From NCBI RefSeq assembly GCF_024171495.1, contig NZ_JALJZW010000004.1:67001-131000 (forward strand): 64,000 bases of DNA, given 5' to 3'. Below, piece after piece: positions 9,122 through 17,450 of this stretch. The notes beneath the pieces are model-generated. The model made no database searches. It was not told the origin of the DNA and was given only the letters and a program-made list of their open reading frames with translations. This stretch comes from Deinococcus sp. HSC-46F16. GTDB lineage: Bacteria > Deinococcota > Deinococci > Deinococcales > Deinococcaceae. Position 1 is the stretch's first letter. Every line of letters starts with the position of its first letter. Position numbers and translations under genes: made by a program.

Positions 9122-9564
9122 TGGGCCTGATCCTGCTCGCTCAGTTCGTTCCACAAGGCGTCGAGACGCAGGCTGCGCTTGTCGCCCCGGCCCCGGCGGT
9201 CCCGCTCCTGCTCCAGCCAGAACTCGTCGTTCTCGGCCTTTTCCTCGGGCGTCCACTCGGGGATGAGCTTGCGCGTCTCCTCCCAGTCGAAGGGTTCGGC
9301 GTTCAGAAGTTGGGCGTGCAACGCCGGGTCGAGTTCACCGGGCGCCTCACGCTTCAGGATGTCTTCGATGGTCATGGGGTCTCCGGTCAGTTGCTCCAGA
9401 CCGAGCAGCAGTTTTTCCAGGGTCTTCAGTTCGACCGAGGTGGTCTCGCCGTTGACGATGCTGTACACCGTCGTCTTGGCGAGGCCGCTGGCCTGGACAA
9501 GCGCGTGGGGATTCTTGGCGTACCGCTTGAGGGTCGCGTCGAGAGTCCACCGCATCTGTCCCAT
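9118..9564 (-). CDS. XRE-family antitoxin/regulator paired with the PIN toxin
   Basis: This 148-residue protein has an N-terminal Cro/C1 helix-turn-helix (residues ~18-60, including ASGLAKTTVYSIVNGET) and an acidic, helical C-terminal tail (EWTPEEKAENDEFWLEQE) of the kind that wraps the toxin. Such antitoxins usually repress their own promoter. A TAAACT box lies 6 nt before the ATG, flanked by two TGGGAAAG repeats (in + orientation) 21 bp apart, which would make an autoregulated leaderless promoter. The stop overlaps the toxin start. The gene follows the AIPR gene after 58 bp, so it may also be read from the operon's first promoter. Confidence 0.88.
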   Translation of the reverse strand: MGQMRWTLDATLKRYAKNPHALVQASGLAKTTVYSIVNGETTSVELKTLEKLLLGLEQLTGDPMTIEDILKREAPGELDPALHAQLLNAEPFDWEETRKLIPEWTPEEKAENDEFWLEQERDRRGRGDKRSLRLDALWNELSEQDQAQ

Positions 9565-9593
9565 TGGGAAAGTTTACGCCCGACCTGGGAAAG
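9565..9593 (-). promoter_or_regulatory. Leaderless promoter and likely operator of the XRE-PIN-Mod-Res genes
   Basis: On the minus strand a TAAACT -10 box (9571-9576) stands 6 nt from the ATG at 9564. It is bracketed by two identical octamers, CTTTCCCA, at 9586-9593 and 9565-9572. Their 21-bp spacing is two helical turns, suitable for a dimeric XRE repressor. The operator role is inferred. Confidence 0.55.
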
Positions 9594-9622
9594 CGTGGTG
9601 AGGACCATAGGCCTTCCAGGGG

Positions 9623-11383
9623 TCAGTTTCGCTGCGCCTCTGCTCGCTGTGCCGCCGCCCGCTGCTCTTCCCGCCACTGGTCTTCCAGATTGCTGAGGAT
9701 GGTGCGGCAGTCGGCCAGACTGTTGCTGATGGCAGTCACGCCCCGCGAGTTCGCGTCTGAGTAGGCCAGAGTCGCCTGCAAAACCTGCCCGGCGTAGCGC
9801 TCAATGTCTTGGGACACGGTGCCCGCCTCGGCGTTGCTGAGCAGGAGGGCCGAGTTACCCTTAACTACCCGGCTGCGCTTGGCAATCCAGCAGCGGATAA
9901 GGGGCCGCATTCTGCTGTAGAAAAGCCGTTCTAGGCTGCGGCTAGGAGCGGTGCGCCGGTACTCGGCCAGCGTCCGTTCCACCTGCTGAAAGACCTGCAC
10001 CATGCGGTACAGGCGCTCAGGCTCCAGCCGACGCAGGTTAGTCCCGAACAGGCGCTGATACGCCGGGCTACCGACCTTGAGCAGCTCCGAGACGTCGCGG
10101 GTCAGGGCGTCGGTGGGATCGGCGCTGAACATGGCGAGCGTGTTCGCCACATCCTCGAGGGTGCAGTGCGCCTCCCGCCGATCTCGGCCGGGCTTGTAAA
10201 CGTACTGGATCCCCTGCATGGCGAGTTTCTGCCGCAGGTGCTCGTGGGTCACGTCCTGCGCCGCGAACGCTTCTGCGGGAATGGGATTCTGGGTGTTGCG
10301 GGCACGGGTCACGTCCACAGCAAAGGTGGCGCCCGCGTCCTGAGTCTCAATGAGGGTAACCATGACATAAGCCTCTGGCGGGTTGGGGTCTCCCGGAGGC
10401 ACGGCCTGAGCGATGCTGCCAACGGTCTGTGCGCCGTTGACGATGGATAATCTTTGCACTCTGTAGTTGCCCTGTGTTCGCTGGCCTCTCGGTGCTTCTA
10501 AATGCGTGCAGGTCATGGTGATGCCATTGTTGTAGTGGACGAAGAGCTCGGGCGTTGTGCGCAGGGACGTCTCGATATCACGGTTTAGGGAGTTACGGCC
10601 TAAAAAGCTCCGGATGTTCTGGTCAAACAGCAGAGGGCCGTACTCATGGAACAGCTCGGCGAGCTGCCGCACATGAATCAAGCCGAAGGCGACCCTCGGT
10701 GCTGTCTCCATGAGCCGGTGGTGGTGAAGCGTCAGCCTGGCCTCAATCTCAGGCCGCCTTTCGTCAGTCAGTAAGGCCATGTGAATCAGCTGTCCGTTGA
10801 TGTCGTGAAAGGTGCTGCCCGTCTGCCGACAGAAATCTGTCAGCAGTTGCAGGGCATGGTCTTTCACGATCTCACCCATGTGCACGAAGACGAGGACCAG
10901 CTTCAATCCAGGCGCTGTCATGGCCTGATCGATCTCGGTCTGCCTGTCGAGAAACAGGGGGTTCCTAAAGTCATTGTAGTGACCGTCCAGCAGGTCGCGG
11001 GCTCCTTTAACGAAGGGATGGATGTCGTCGTCCCGGTCTGGCTCCCCACGCTTGTACTTGGCCTGGATCAGATACACGGTGTCGCCTTGGATGTGGATGG
11101 CGTCGATGCCGTTGTCCTCCTCGCCATCAACTAGGCATCCGATGCTGTCGTTGTCCGATAGGCAACACAGCCCCGCCACTGTGTAAGCGGCGAGCGCCTT
11201 AGATAGGCGGTTTTTCCGCTTTTCCTCTGCGGACTTGACCGGTTCCTCAGGCTCGTCTGGAAGGTCGGGAATCAGGTTTGTGTCGAGGAAGCGCCGCGTC
11301 AGGGCAGCCTCAACACGCGCCCGTTCCTCGTCCTTCAAAACGGCTACCCTCAACGTAGGCGGGCGGGTGAACGCCCCACTCAT
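9623..11383 (-). CDS. AIPR-family protein with N-terminal REase-fold nuclease
   Basis: This 586-residue protein matches the AIPR (abortive infection phage resistance) family. The N-terminal ~140 residues carry a Mrr-like restriction-endonuclease core, DGEEDNGIDAIHI then YLIQAKYK, giving the D...QxK catalytic pattern at about D94, Q107 and K109. The middle has the AIPR signature: LFDQNIRSFLGR, FVHYNNGITMTC and IVNGAQTVGSIAQ at about residues 240-340. Proteins of this family occur in restriction and abortive-infection loci. The ATG at 11383 overlaps the stop of the SNF2 helicase gene (ATGA), pointing to a nuclease-helicase pair. The 58-bp gap downstream contains the promoter of the XRE-PIN pair. 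The nuclease activity is inferred from the motif. Confidence 0.85.
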   Translation of the reverse strand: MSGAFTRPPTLRVAVLKDEERARVEAALTRRFLDTNLIPDLPDEPEEPVKSAEEKRKNRLSKALAAYTVAGLCCLSDNDSIGCLVDGEEDNGIDAIHIQGDTVYLIQAKYKRGEPDRDDDIHPFVKGARDLLDGHYNDFRNPLFLDRQTEIDQAMTAPGLKLVLVFVHMGEIVKDHALQLLTDFCRQTGSTFHDINGQLIHMALLTDERRPEIEARLTLHHHRLMETAPRVAFGLIHVRQLAELFHEYGPLLFDQNIRSFLGRNSLNRDIETSLRTTPELFVHYNNGITMTCTHLEAPRGQRTQGNYRVQRLSIVNGAQTVGSIAQAVPPGDPNPPEAYVMVTLIETQDAGATFAVDVTRARNTQNPIPAEAFAAQDVTHEHLRQKLAMQGIQYVYKPGRDRREAHCTLEDVANTLAMFSADPTDALTRDVSELLKVGSPAYQRLFGTNLRRLEPERLYRMVQVFQQVERTLAEYRRTAPSRSLERLFYSRMRPLIRCWIAKRSRVVKGNSALLLSNAEAGTVSQDIERYAGQVLQATLAYSDANSRGVTAISNSLADCRTILSNLEDQWREEQRAAAQRAEAQRN

Positions 11384-14250
11384 GACAAGCTCCAGCGGAT
11401 GGTGAATAGGGGCGTCATTTCTTCGCGTTCCTCCAGTTTCGCGGCCAACTGGTCGATCAGTTCCTGCCGCTTCTCGTCAATCCGATCCTGCTCGTCGAAC
11501 AGGCTGCGCCGCTTCTGGGTGCGCTTCTTCTCCAAATCCTGCACCAGCCGTTGCCCGTCGAGCTTGGCTTGCAGGGTGCCCGCCGTCGTCGCCCCGCGCC
11601 GGGCCTCCTTGATCTGCCGGTCCAACTCCTTGATCTCCCGCTCCAAACCAATCTTTAGGTCTTCCGACCAGGTGTCGATGCGCGCTGCCGCCTCTTCAAA
11701 GGCCTGCAAGTTGCGCCGGTTGATGGCCTCGCGGCGGCTCGTCCGGGCCTGCTCGCGCAAGTCTTGCAAGACAGGGGGCGGCGTTCCCGAGGCCGGGCTC
11801 ACCCGCGCCGGCAGCTCGAAAAGCTTCTGGGTGATCTCGGGGGCCAGCAGCTCACCCTCGTCGGTCACGGCACTCCACAGCAGATGCTCTTCGGTCTGCC
11901 CCAGCGCCTCGACCCGGTACAGGGCCAGGGACAGCCAGCCGCTGCTGCCCTGCCTCTCCCGGAGGGCACCGATATGACCCGTGTGGGCGCCGTAGTCGAA
12001 GTGCAGGTGCTCCACCTCACCGGCCAGGAACCGCGCCTTGGCCTGCTCCACGAGGTGCTGCGCGAGGGGGTGGCCTAGGCGGTACCGATGTTCACCGGGC
12101 CCCACTCCACCGCCTTCCCGCAGTCGCTCGTCCCGGCTGGGCACCGCGTAGCGCCCGGGGGCCACATCGTCTCGAGGCGGGCGGTGGAGGGTGAAGCTGC
12201 GCCCGGACTCCGAGTCGAAGGAGGCCCGCCCCTCCAGCTCGATGCGGGTCAGGTTCATCAGCAGCCGGGTGAAGCGGGTCAGTTGCTCGCGGCTTTCCTC
12301 CTGTCGCAGCCGCAGCTTCTCGCGCACCTCCTCGTCGAAATTTTCCAGAAGCTGCGCCCGGGTCCGGCTCATCGCGGCGTTGATCTCGGTGCTGAGCGAG
12401 GCCTGAAGCGCGTCGAAGGCCGCCTGGATCTCCTGCGGGCTGCGGCACCGCTGGTAGATGTCGGCAACCCGCTTCTCGAAGTCCACGCCGCTGCCGATGG
12501 CGCCGATCACCTCGTCGCTGCTCCCAAACACGCCCTCGAACAGCTTGAACTTTTCGCTCAGCAGCTCGTACACGCGTTGGTCGGCCTCGTTGCCTTTGTT
12601 CAGGAAGTTGAGCACGACCACGTCGTGCTTTTGCCCGTAGCGGTGGCTGCGCCCGATGCGCTGCTCGATGCGTTGCGGGTTCCAGGGCAGGTCATAGTTC
12701 ACCACCAGGGAGCAGAACTGGAGGTTGATGCCCTCGGCACCCGCCTCGGTGGCGATCATGATCTCGGCGTGGTCGCGGAACTCGTCGACCAGGGCGCTGC
12801 GCATGTCCGCCGTGCGGGAACCGGACACCCGGTCGCTGCCCTGGTGGGCGGTCAGCCACTTCTGGTAGACGGCCCGGCTGCGCTCGTCGGTGTTGGTGCC
12901 GTTGAACAGAACGACCTTCCCGGTGTACCCGTGCCCTTCTAGCAGAGACAGCAGGTAGTCCTGGGTCTTGCGCGACTCGGTGAAGACAATGGCCTTGCGG
13001 CTTGCCCCCTGCCGCTCGGCGGCTTCAAAGGCGCGTTTCAGGCCTCCCAACAGCGCCTCGCCCTTCGCGTTCTGCCGGATGCTGCGCGCCCTGAGCAAGA
13101 GAGCTTCGAGTTCGGCGACCTCCTCGGTAAGCATCGCGCGCTGCCCCTCCGAAAGTGCCTCGCCGTCCTCCGGCCACTCCTCGGCGGTCTCTTCCAGCGT
13201 CTCGTAGTCCGTGGCGAGGTCATCCTCTAAGGTGCCGGGCGCGCTGCGGCTCAACTCCGCCTGCACCCGGTCACGGATGCTGCCCAGAGCCCCGGCGATG
13301 GCATAGGAACTTGATGCGAGCAGCTTGCGCAGGATCAGCGTTACCAGCGTGCGCTGGCTGTTGGGCAGGGAGGCCAGCGTGTCGCGTTGCAGAAAGGCGC
13401 TTACCTGCTCGTAGAGGGCCTGCTCGTCTCGGTGCGGCGTGAACTCCTCGACGAGGACATGCCGCCGGGTGTAGTTGACGTACTGGGTGACCTGCTGGCG
13501 CAGGGTACGGTGGCACAGTGGAGCGAGGCGACGCTTGAGGTGCTGAAAGGTGGCCGGGTTGTTCAGGTTCGCGTACTGTTCGCGGAAACTGGCGACGTCT
13601 CCGAACACCGTGCCGTCAATCAAGCTGACCAGGCCATACAGCTCCAACAGGCTGTTTTGCAGAGGCGTCGCGGTCAACAGCAGCTTGGGCACACCGTCCA
13701 GCGCGTCTTTGAGGGCATTGCCGATCACGTTCGAGGTCCGGTAGACGTTGCGCAGTCGATGGGCCTCGTCCATCACCACCAAGTCCCACGGCGTGAGGCG
13801 CAGCAGATCCTTCTTGCGGGCTGCGAACTGATAGGAACAGACAGTGATGTGGGGCCCGTCGAACGGGTTGACCTCCCCCCCCTTCACGGCCGCATTGAAG
13901 CTGGCAGTCTCCAGAATCTGCGCGGGCAGGAAAAATTTCTCGTCCAGCTCTGTCACCCACTGCTTGCGCAGGTTGGCGGGTGTGATGATCAGGATGCGCC
14001 GCTTGTGCTCCGCCCACTTCTGCGAGATGACCAATCCCGCCTCGATGGTCTTTCCCAACCCAACCTCATCGGCAAGTAGGGCGCCCTTGGAGAGCGGAGA
14101 ACGGAACGCGAAAAGTGCCGCCTCGACCTGATGTGGGTTGAGGTCCACCTGCGCGTCCACGAGGGCACCTGCGAGCTTATCGTCATCGTTCGCGGAGACC
14201 CGGCGCGTCAGTTCATGCGCGTAGACCTGCGCGTGATAGGGCGTGCTCAT
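11380..14250 (-). CDS. SNF2/RapA-type SF2 helicase of a defence operon
   Basis: This 956-residue Swi2/Snf2 ATPase has motif I DEVGLGKT at 61-68, DEAH at 161-164, motif III LLTATPLQNS near 195, and motifs V/VI EAGAEGINL and RIEQRIGRSHRYGQ near 505-535. A long charged C-terminal region (from about residue 840) is probably coiled coil. Proteins of this type translocate on double-stranded DNA. They occur as RapA in transcription, and as DrmD-like or other stand-alone helicases in defence islands. Translational coupling to an AIPR nuclease argues for the latter. A TATGCT box lies 8 nt before the ATG, so this is the first gene of the operon. Confidence 0.9.
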   Translation of the reverse strand: MSTPYHAQVYAHELTRRVSANDDDKLAGALVDAQVDLNPHQVEAALFAFRSPLSKGALLADEVGLGKTIEAGLVISQKWAEHKRRILIITPANLRKQWVTELDEKFFLPAQILETASFNAAVKGGEVNPFDGPHITVCSYQFAARKKDLLRLTPWDLVVMDEAHRLRNVYRTSNVIGNALKDALDGVPKLLLTATPLQNSLLELYGLVSLIDGTVFGDVASFREQYANLNNPATFQHLKRRLAPLCHRTLRQQVTQYVNYTRRHVLVEEFTPHRDEQALYEQVSAFLQRDTLASLPNSQRTLVTLILRKLLASSSYAIAGALGSIRDRVQAELSRSAPGTLEDDLATDYETLEETAEEWPEDGEALSEGQRAMLTEEVAELEALLLRARSIRQNAKGEALLGGLKRAFEAAERQGASRKAIVFTESRKTQDYLLSLLEGHGYTGKVVLFNGTNTDERSRAVYQKWLTAHQGSDRVSGSRTADMRSALVDEFRDHAEIMIATEAGAEGINLQFCSLVVNYDLPWNPQRIEQRIGRSHRYGQKHDVVVLNFLNKGNEADQRVYELLSEKFKLFEGVFGSSDEVIGAIGSGVDFEKRVADIYQRCRSPQEIQAAFDALQASLSTEINAAMSRTRAQLLENFDEEVREKLRLRQEESREQLTRFTRLLMNLTRIELEGRASFDSESGRSFTLHRPPRDDVAPGRYAVPSRDERLREGGGVGPGEHRYRLGHPLAQHLVEQAKARFLAGEVEHLHFDYGAHTGHIGALRERQGSSGWLSLALYRVEALGQTEEHLLWSAVTDEGELLAPEITQKLFELPARVSPASGTPPPVLQDLREQARTSRREAINRRNLQAFEEAAARIDTWSEDLKIGLEREIKELDRQIKEARRGATTAGTLQAKLDGQRLVQDLEKKRTQKRRSLFDEQDRIDEKRQELIDQLAAKLEEREEMTPLFTIRWSLS

Positions 14251-14264
14251 GCGGTCTCAGCATA
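14251..14264 (-). promoter_or_regulatory. Leaderless promoter of the defence operon
   Basis: On the minus strand the -10 box TATGCT (14259-14264) lies 8 nt from the ATG of the SNF2 helicase gene. It would drive all six genes to 4159. I see no clear -35 box. Confidence 0.5.
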
Positions 14265-14370
14265 GCCGTGCCTCATCGCTCAAGAAGCGCATCATCCGGT
14301 GCGATCTGCGGTCAAGGCGGCTGATGACCTGGCCCACAAGCACCCCTGCTCACCTCATCGCACCTCCACC

Positions 14371-14386
14371 TTAACCAAATCTTAAC
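14371..14386. repeat. TTAAC direct repeat in the divergent intergenic region
   Basis: Two TTAAC units (14371-14375 and 14382-14386) are spaced 11 bp apart in an AT-rich patch between the SNF2 operon and the divergent element genes. This could be a regulator site. Nothing else in 14265-14444 stands out. Confidence 0.3.
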
Positions 14387-14444
14387 TTTCAGAAATCAAT
14401 GCATCCGGCCTGCGGAGACGCGACGCAGCTGGCAGGCTAGGCAT

Positions 14445-15065
14445 GTGGATATCGATTTTGCAGCTCTACAACGGGAAATTCGGGTTGACCGCGTCATTCC
14501 CGTGGCGGCGCTCGTCGGGGCCGGGTTGATCCCCGACGACAGCGCTAGCACCCTCTCCATCCTCGTCCAGTGCGGGATGTTGATCGTGCCCCTCCAGGCC
14601 CGGGTCACCGCCCGCAGCCGCTCCACCGTCCGCGTCCCCGTGCTGGTACGTGATCAGCATACGGCCAGATTGAGCGCACACACCCAGGTGCAGTACTGCG
14701 GCATGGGCCTGGCCCGGCGGAAGAGCGGCGTCGCCCCCGACCCCATCATCTGGAGGCCGCAGGCTGAGTTCACGGTACGGCGCACCTGCGAGGGGCAACT
14801 CATCCCCGGCACGGTCCCGGACGGCATCTGGCACCAGATGCTGCCGCAGGGCAGCGAGCGGCGGTGGATCATCGAGTACAGTTCGGGCAGCTACAGCCGT
14901 AGCCGCCTGCGCGACAAAATCATCGCCTACGGCCCCAACCCCATGCTCTGGGTGACGCCGTCGGCGGCCCACGCCCGCGTCATCGAGACGCTGCTGGACG
15001 AGATCTACCCCAACCTGCTGCACACCCGCGTCATGGTCATCAACTGGACGGGGGTCACGGGGTGA
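14445..15065 (+). CDS. Replication-relaxation-like protein with nuclease-fold motif
   Basis: This 206-residue soluble protein's C-terminal half reads IIEYSSGSYSRSRLRDKI followed by an ILWVTPSAAHARV-like segment. The pattern (acidic residue, Gly-Thr/Ser, Lys-Ile..Tyr, then a hydrophobic strand and VTPS..R) matches the replication-relaxation family of actinobacterial and other plasmids and integrative elements, which are thought to have a restriction-endonuclease-like fold. The start is GTG at 14445; the overlapping ATG at 14443 is out of frame. Its stop overlaps the next gene as GTGA. It is the first gene of a five-gene element operon that includes the TnpB-like gene. A role in replication or mobilisation of the element is inferred. 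Confidence 0.6.
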   Translation: MDIDFAALQREIRVDRVIPVAALVGAGLIPDDSASTLSILVQCGMLIVPLQARVTARSRSTVRVPVLVRDQHTARLSAHTQVQYCGMGLARRKSGVAPDPIIWRPQAEFTVRRTCEGQLIPGTVPDGIWHQMLPQGSERRWIIEYSSGSYSRSRLRDKIIAYGPNPMLWVTPSAAHARVIETLLDEIYPNLLHTRVMVINWTGVTG

Positions 15066-15649
15066 CCGCCGCGGGGACTATGGGGGTCGAAGAGTTTTTG
15101 ACGGGCGGCGTCTCCATCACCGTGAGCACCCTGGATCAGCACCTGGGCCTCAGCCCCGAGCGGCGGAATCAGCTCGTGCAGAAGCTCGAAAACGTGTGTG
15201 GCACGGCAATTCCCCGCCGGGGCAATGCCCGCCAGTACACCAGCAACGTCGCTGATGTCCTTATGGAGGCCAAATTAGCGGGCGGCACCTTCGAGACCGC
15301 GCTGCGGGCCGCTCTCTTACACCGTGGGGTCGAGCTCCCCATGGGCGAAGAGTTGCTCACTCCTGCCGAGATGCACGAGGCTCTGCACGCGCTGCATGGG
15401 CGGTTGACCACGATCGAGGAAACGGAGCTGGACGGCAGCCTCGCCGCCCTCAGAGAGCAGGTGCGTGAACTTCAAGGGCAGCTTCAGGGCCTGGCGGCGG
15501 CTTACCACACGCAGCAAGAGACGCTGGACACCCAGCAGACCTTGATTGAGGCGATGATTAACAACAGTCCGACCAACCACCTCCGGGCGCTGTGGCACAG
15601 GGTATGGCAGTGGATGCAGCGCCTCCGCCCCGGCAGGCGCCGGGCATAA
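15062..15649 (+). CDS. Putative DNA-binding coiled-coil protein of the element
   Basis: This 195-residue protein's N-terminal region (residues ~15-65: VSTLDQHLGLSPERRNQLV and CGTAIPRRGNARQYTSNV) resembles a MerR/KfrA-like helix-turn-helix with a small wing. The rest is helical, with a long heptad-rich stretch at residues ~125-165, then a basic tail ending GRRRA. Plasmid KfrA-type proteins have the same layout, but I cannot assign the family. GTG at 15062 overlaps the preceding stop, so translation is coupled. A strong GC hairpin follows the stop before the next gene. Confidence 0.6.
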   Translation: MTAAGTMGVEEFLTGGVSITVSTLDQHLGLSPERRNQLVQKLENVCGTAIPRRGNARQYTSNVADVLMEAKLAGGTFETALRAALLHRGVELPMGEELLTPAEMHEALHALHGRLTTIEETELDGSLAALREQVRELQGQLQGLAAAYHTQQETLDTQQTLIEAMINNSPTNHLRALWHRVWQWMQRLRPGRRRA

Positions 15650-15661
15650 CCGCGCGTGAGT

Positions 15662-15688
15662 GGGGGCCGGGGGTTGACCCCGGCCCCC
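15662..15688. repeat. Perfect 11-bp inverted repeat (hairpin) inside the element operon
   Basis: GGGGGCCGGGG at 15662-15672 pairs perfectly with CCCCGGCCCCC at 15678-15688 around a 5-nt loop. No T-run follows, so it is more likely an mRNA processing or stabilising structure than a terminator. It sits in the 80-bp gap of the operon. Confidence 0.6.
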
Positions 15689-15729
15689 ATGACCTTGGAC
15701 ACGGGAGGGGGTCCCCCCACATCCACCCC

Positions 15730-16254
15730 GTGCAGGAGGTCACCATCCAACGCATCCACGTTACCGTCACCGGCGACGGTTTCAGCGAAGCCCTCGCCCT
15801 CGGCCGCCAGTGGCGGAACGCCCTCGCCACTGCCCGCGCCCTGGCACGTGGCGGTTTCACGATTCGGCCGCAGCCCTCACCCCTCCCATCAGTGTTTCGG
15901 CTCCAGCCGACCGGACCCACCGACACGGCCACGGCCATCACGCGGGCAGCCCAGTGGCACGCCCATGCCCGCCGCCCGCCGCCGATGCGCCCCTACTGGC
16001 CCACCGTGCTGTACGCAGCCGTCACCCCGAACTGGCCCATCGCAACTGCCCATGACTTGCTCCAGATCATGGGCATCAATCCCGTCTACCTCCTTGACGT
16101 GGACGGGGACACCGACCCCGACACGCCGGTCCCCATCCACCGGCCCGTGTACGTGTGCGGCACTGATTACGGGTGGCCGTGGAGGCTGCGCTTCTTTGTG
16201 CCTGACCCCCCCTTGGCTCCGGAGTCGACGCCCTGGCCAGAGGGGTTACTGTGA
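15730..16254 (+). CDS. Unknown protein encoded just before the TnpB-like gene
   Basis: This 174-residue protein, if GTG at 15730 is the start, has no family I recognise. It is rich in Pro and Arg and has aromatic segments (RPPPMRPYWPTVLYAAVTPN and YGWPWRLRFFVPDPP). There is no signal peptide, membrane span or cysteine cluster. An in-frame extension to 15592 runs through the hairpin and the previous gene and looks non-coding. The stop overlaps the GTG of the TnpB-like gene (GTGA), so the two are made together; a partner role is possible but unproven. Confidence 0.55.
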   Translation: MQEVTIQRIHVTVTGDGFSEALALGRQWRNALATARALARGGFTIRPQPSPLPSVFRLQPTGPTDTATAITRAAQWHAHARRPPPMRPYWPTVLYAAVTPNWPIATAHDLLQIMGINPVYLLDVDGDTDPDTPVPIHRPVYVCGTDYGWPWRLRFFVPDPPLAPESTPWPEGLL

Positions 16255-17450
16255 GCGACCGCGTCCTGATCAGCCTGAGTACGCCCATCCACCCCAACCC
16301 GGAACAGGCCGCGTGGCTCCAGCACTGCCTGGCCACCGGAACCGCCATCGACACCCTGCTCCGCGGGGCAGGCCGCCATAGCCGCGACCCTGCCGCAGTC
16401 AGCCGCCTTGCGGCACAGGTCAGCCGCACGCTCGACCTGCGGGACAGTGTGCCTCCGTCTCTGGTGCGTGGGGCTGTCAGCCGGGCGATGCACGCGGGGA
16501 CGAGGCGAGACAGCGCGAGCGTCCCCCTCGACGAGGCGGTCGTTGCCATGGACCCCTACCAAGTCTGCATCGAGGGGGTGCAGGCGCCCCTTCTCGCGGA
16601 CATCTGGCGGTTGCCTCTGCGGCTCTCGGCGGTGCTACTGCGTGACGGGGCTCAGGTGGCTCAGGCGTGCCACCAGCACTACGCTGCGTGGGCCGAACGT
16701 GACGCCGCGGGCACCACGACCGCCCTCAGCGAGCTGCACATGCTGGCCCGACGGCACGCTGCACTGCTGGTTCGCCCCATCCCGGCGGCGCCTGCCTCGC
16801 ACCCGCAGGTGGAGCGCACCCGGCACGCCACCCTGCGGCGCTACCGCCAGCCGGACGGCACGGACGGCTGGGCAGTGACCTGGGCTCTCCGTGTTCCGCC
16901 CGCCTGGCTCCCCCGTGCCAGTGTGGACGACACTGTCGGCATCGACGTAGGGGTGCACCAGCTGATCACCTGGGTCAGCGCCGACGATGAGGGCCATGTT
17001 CCGGCCCCACCGCTGCCCACAGGGTGCTGGCAGCCCCCAGGTGGAATCAGCAGCCCGCTCAGCGACGCCATGGTGAGGCAGGTGCAGTTCGCGCGGCGAG
17101 CCGCGCAGCTGGACGAGGCCCTCCGGATGGTGCTGCGGTACCGGGGTGTGGCTGTCGAGGCGACCAACTGGCGTGGACTGGCGGGCAGCGCCGAACTCGA
17201 GGGAATGGCCCTCAGCGGGGTGACCGAGTGGCGCTACTGGCTCACGGCCCTCTCCCGCGTCACGGGGTCGCGTGTCGTTGCCGTACCACCCTGGCGCAGC
17301 AGTCACCGCTGCGGCTGGTGCGCCGCCGAGGGCCACCGCGATGGGCGCGTGTTCCGCTGCCCTGAGCATGGGGTGGCGGACGCGGACACCAACGCGGCGC
17401 GCTATCACCGCCGGGAGGGGATGCGTATGCTGCGGGGGTTGCACTCATGA
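16251..17450 (+). CDS. TnpB-like RuvC nuclease outside any transposon ends
   Basis: This 399-residue protein has the N-terminal segment HPNPEQAAWLQ, which resembles the TnpB start (YPTxEQ). The RuvC-like nuclease is complete by motif: GIDVGVHQL with Asp232, VEATNWRGL with Glu303, and VADADTNAA with Asp379. The zinc finger between them has C354/C357 and C370/H373 (a His where Cys is usual). TnpB proteins are RNA-guided DNA nucleases, normally in IS200/IS605 elements. Here there is no tnpA and no recognisable element ends; instead the gene sits in a tightly overlapping operon, with 4-nt overlaps at both sides. A strong promoter and structured RNA follow 350 bp downstream, a possible guide RNA. 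Catalytic residues are kept, so this is not a TldR-type dead homologue. Confidence 0.75.
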   Translation: MSDRVLISLSTPIHPNPEQAAWLQHCLATGTAIDTLLRGAGRHSRDPAAVSRLAAQVSRTLDLRDSVPPSLVRGAVSRAMHAGTRRDSASVPLDEAVVAMDPYQVCIEGVQAPLLADIWRLPLRLSAVLLRDGAQVAQACHQHYAAWAERDAAGTTTALSELHMLARRHAALLVRPIPAAPASHPQVERTRHATLRRYRQPDGTDGWAVTWALRVPPAWLPRASVDDTVGIDVGVHQLITWVSADDEGHVPAPPLPTGCWQPPGGISSPLSDAMVRQVQFARRAAQLDEALRMVLRYRGVAVEATNWRGLAGSAELEGMALSGVTEWRYWLTALSRVTGSRVVAVPPWRSSHRCGWCAAEGHRDGRVFRCPEHGVADADTNAARYHRREGMRMLRGLHS

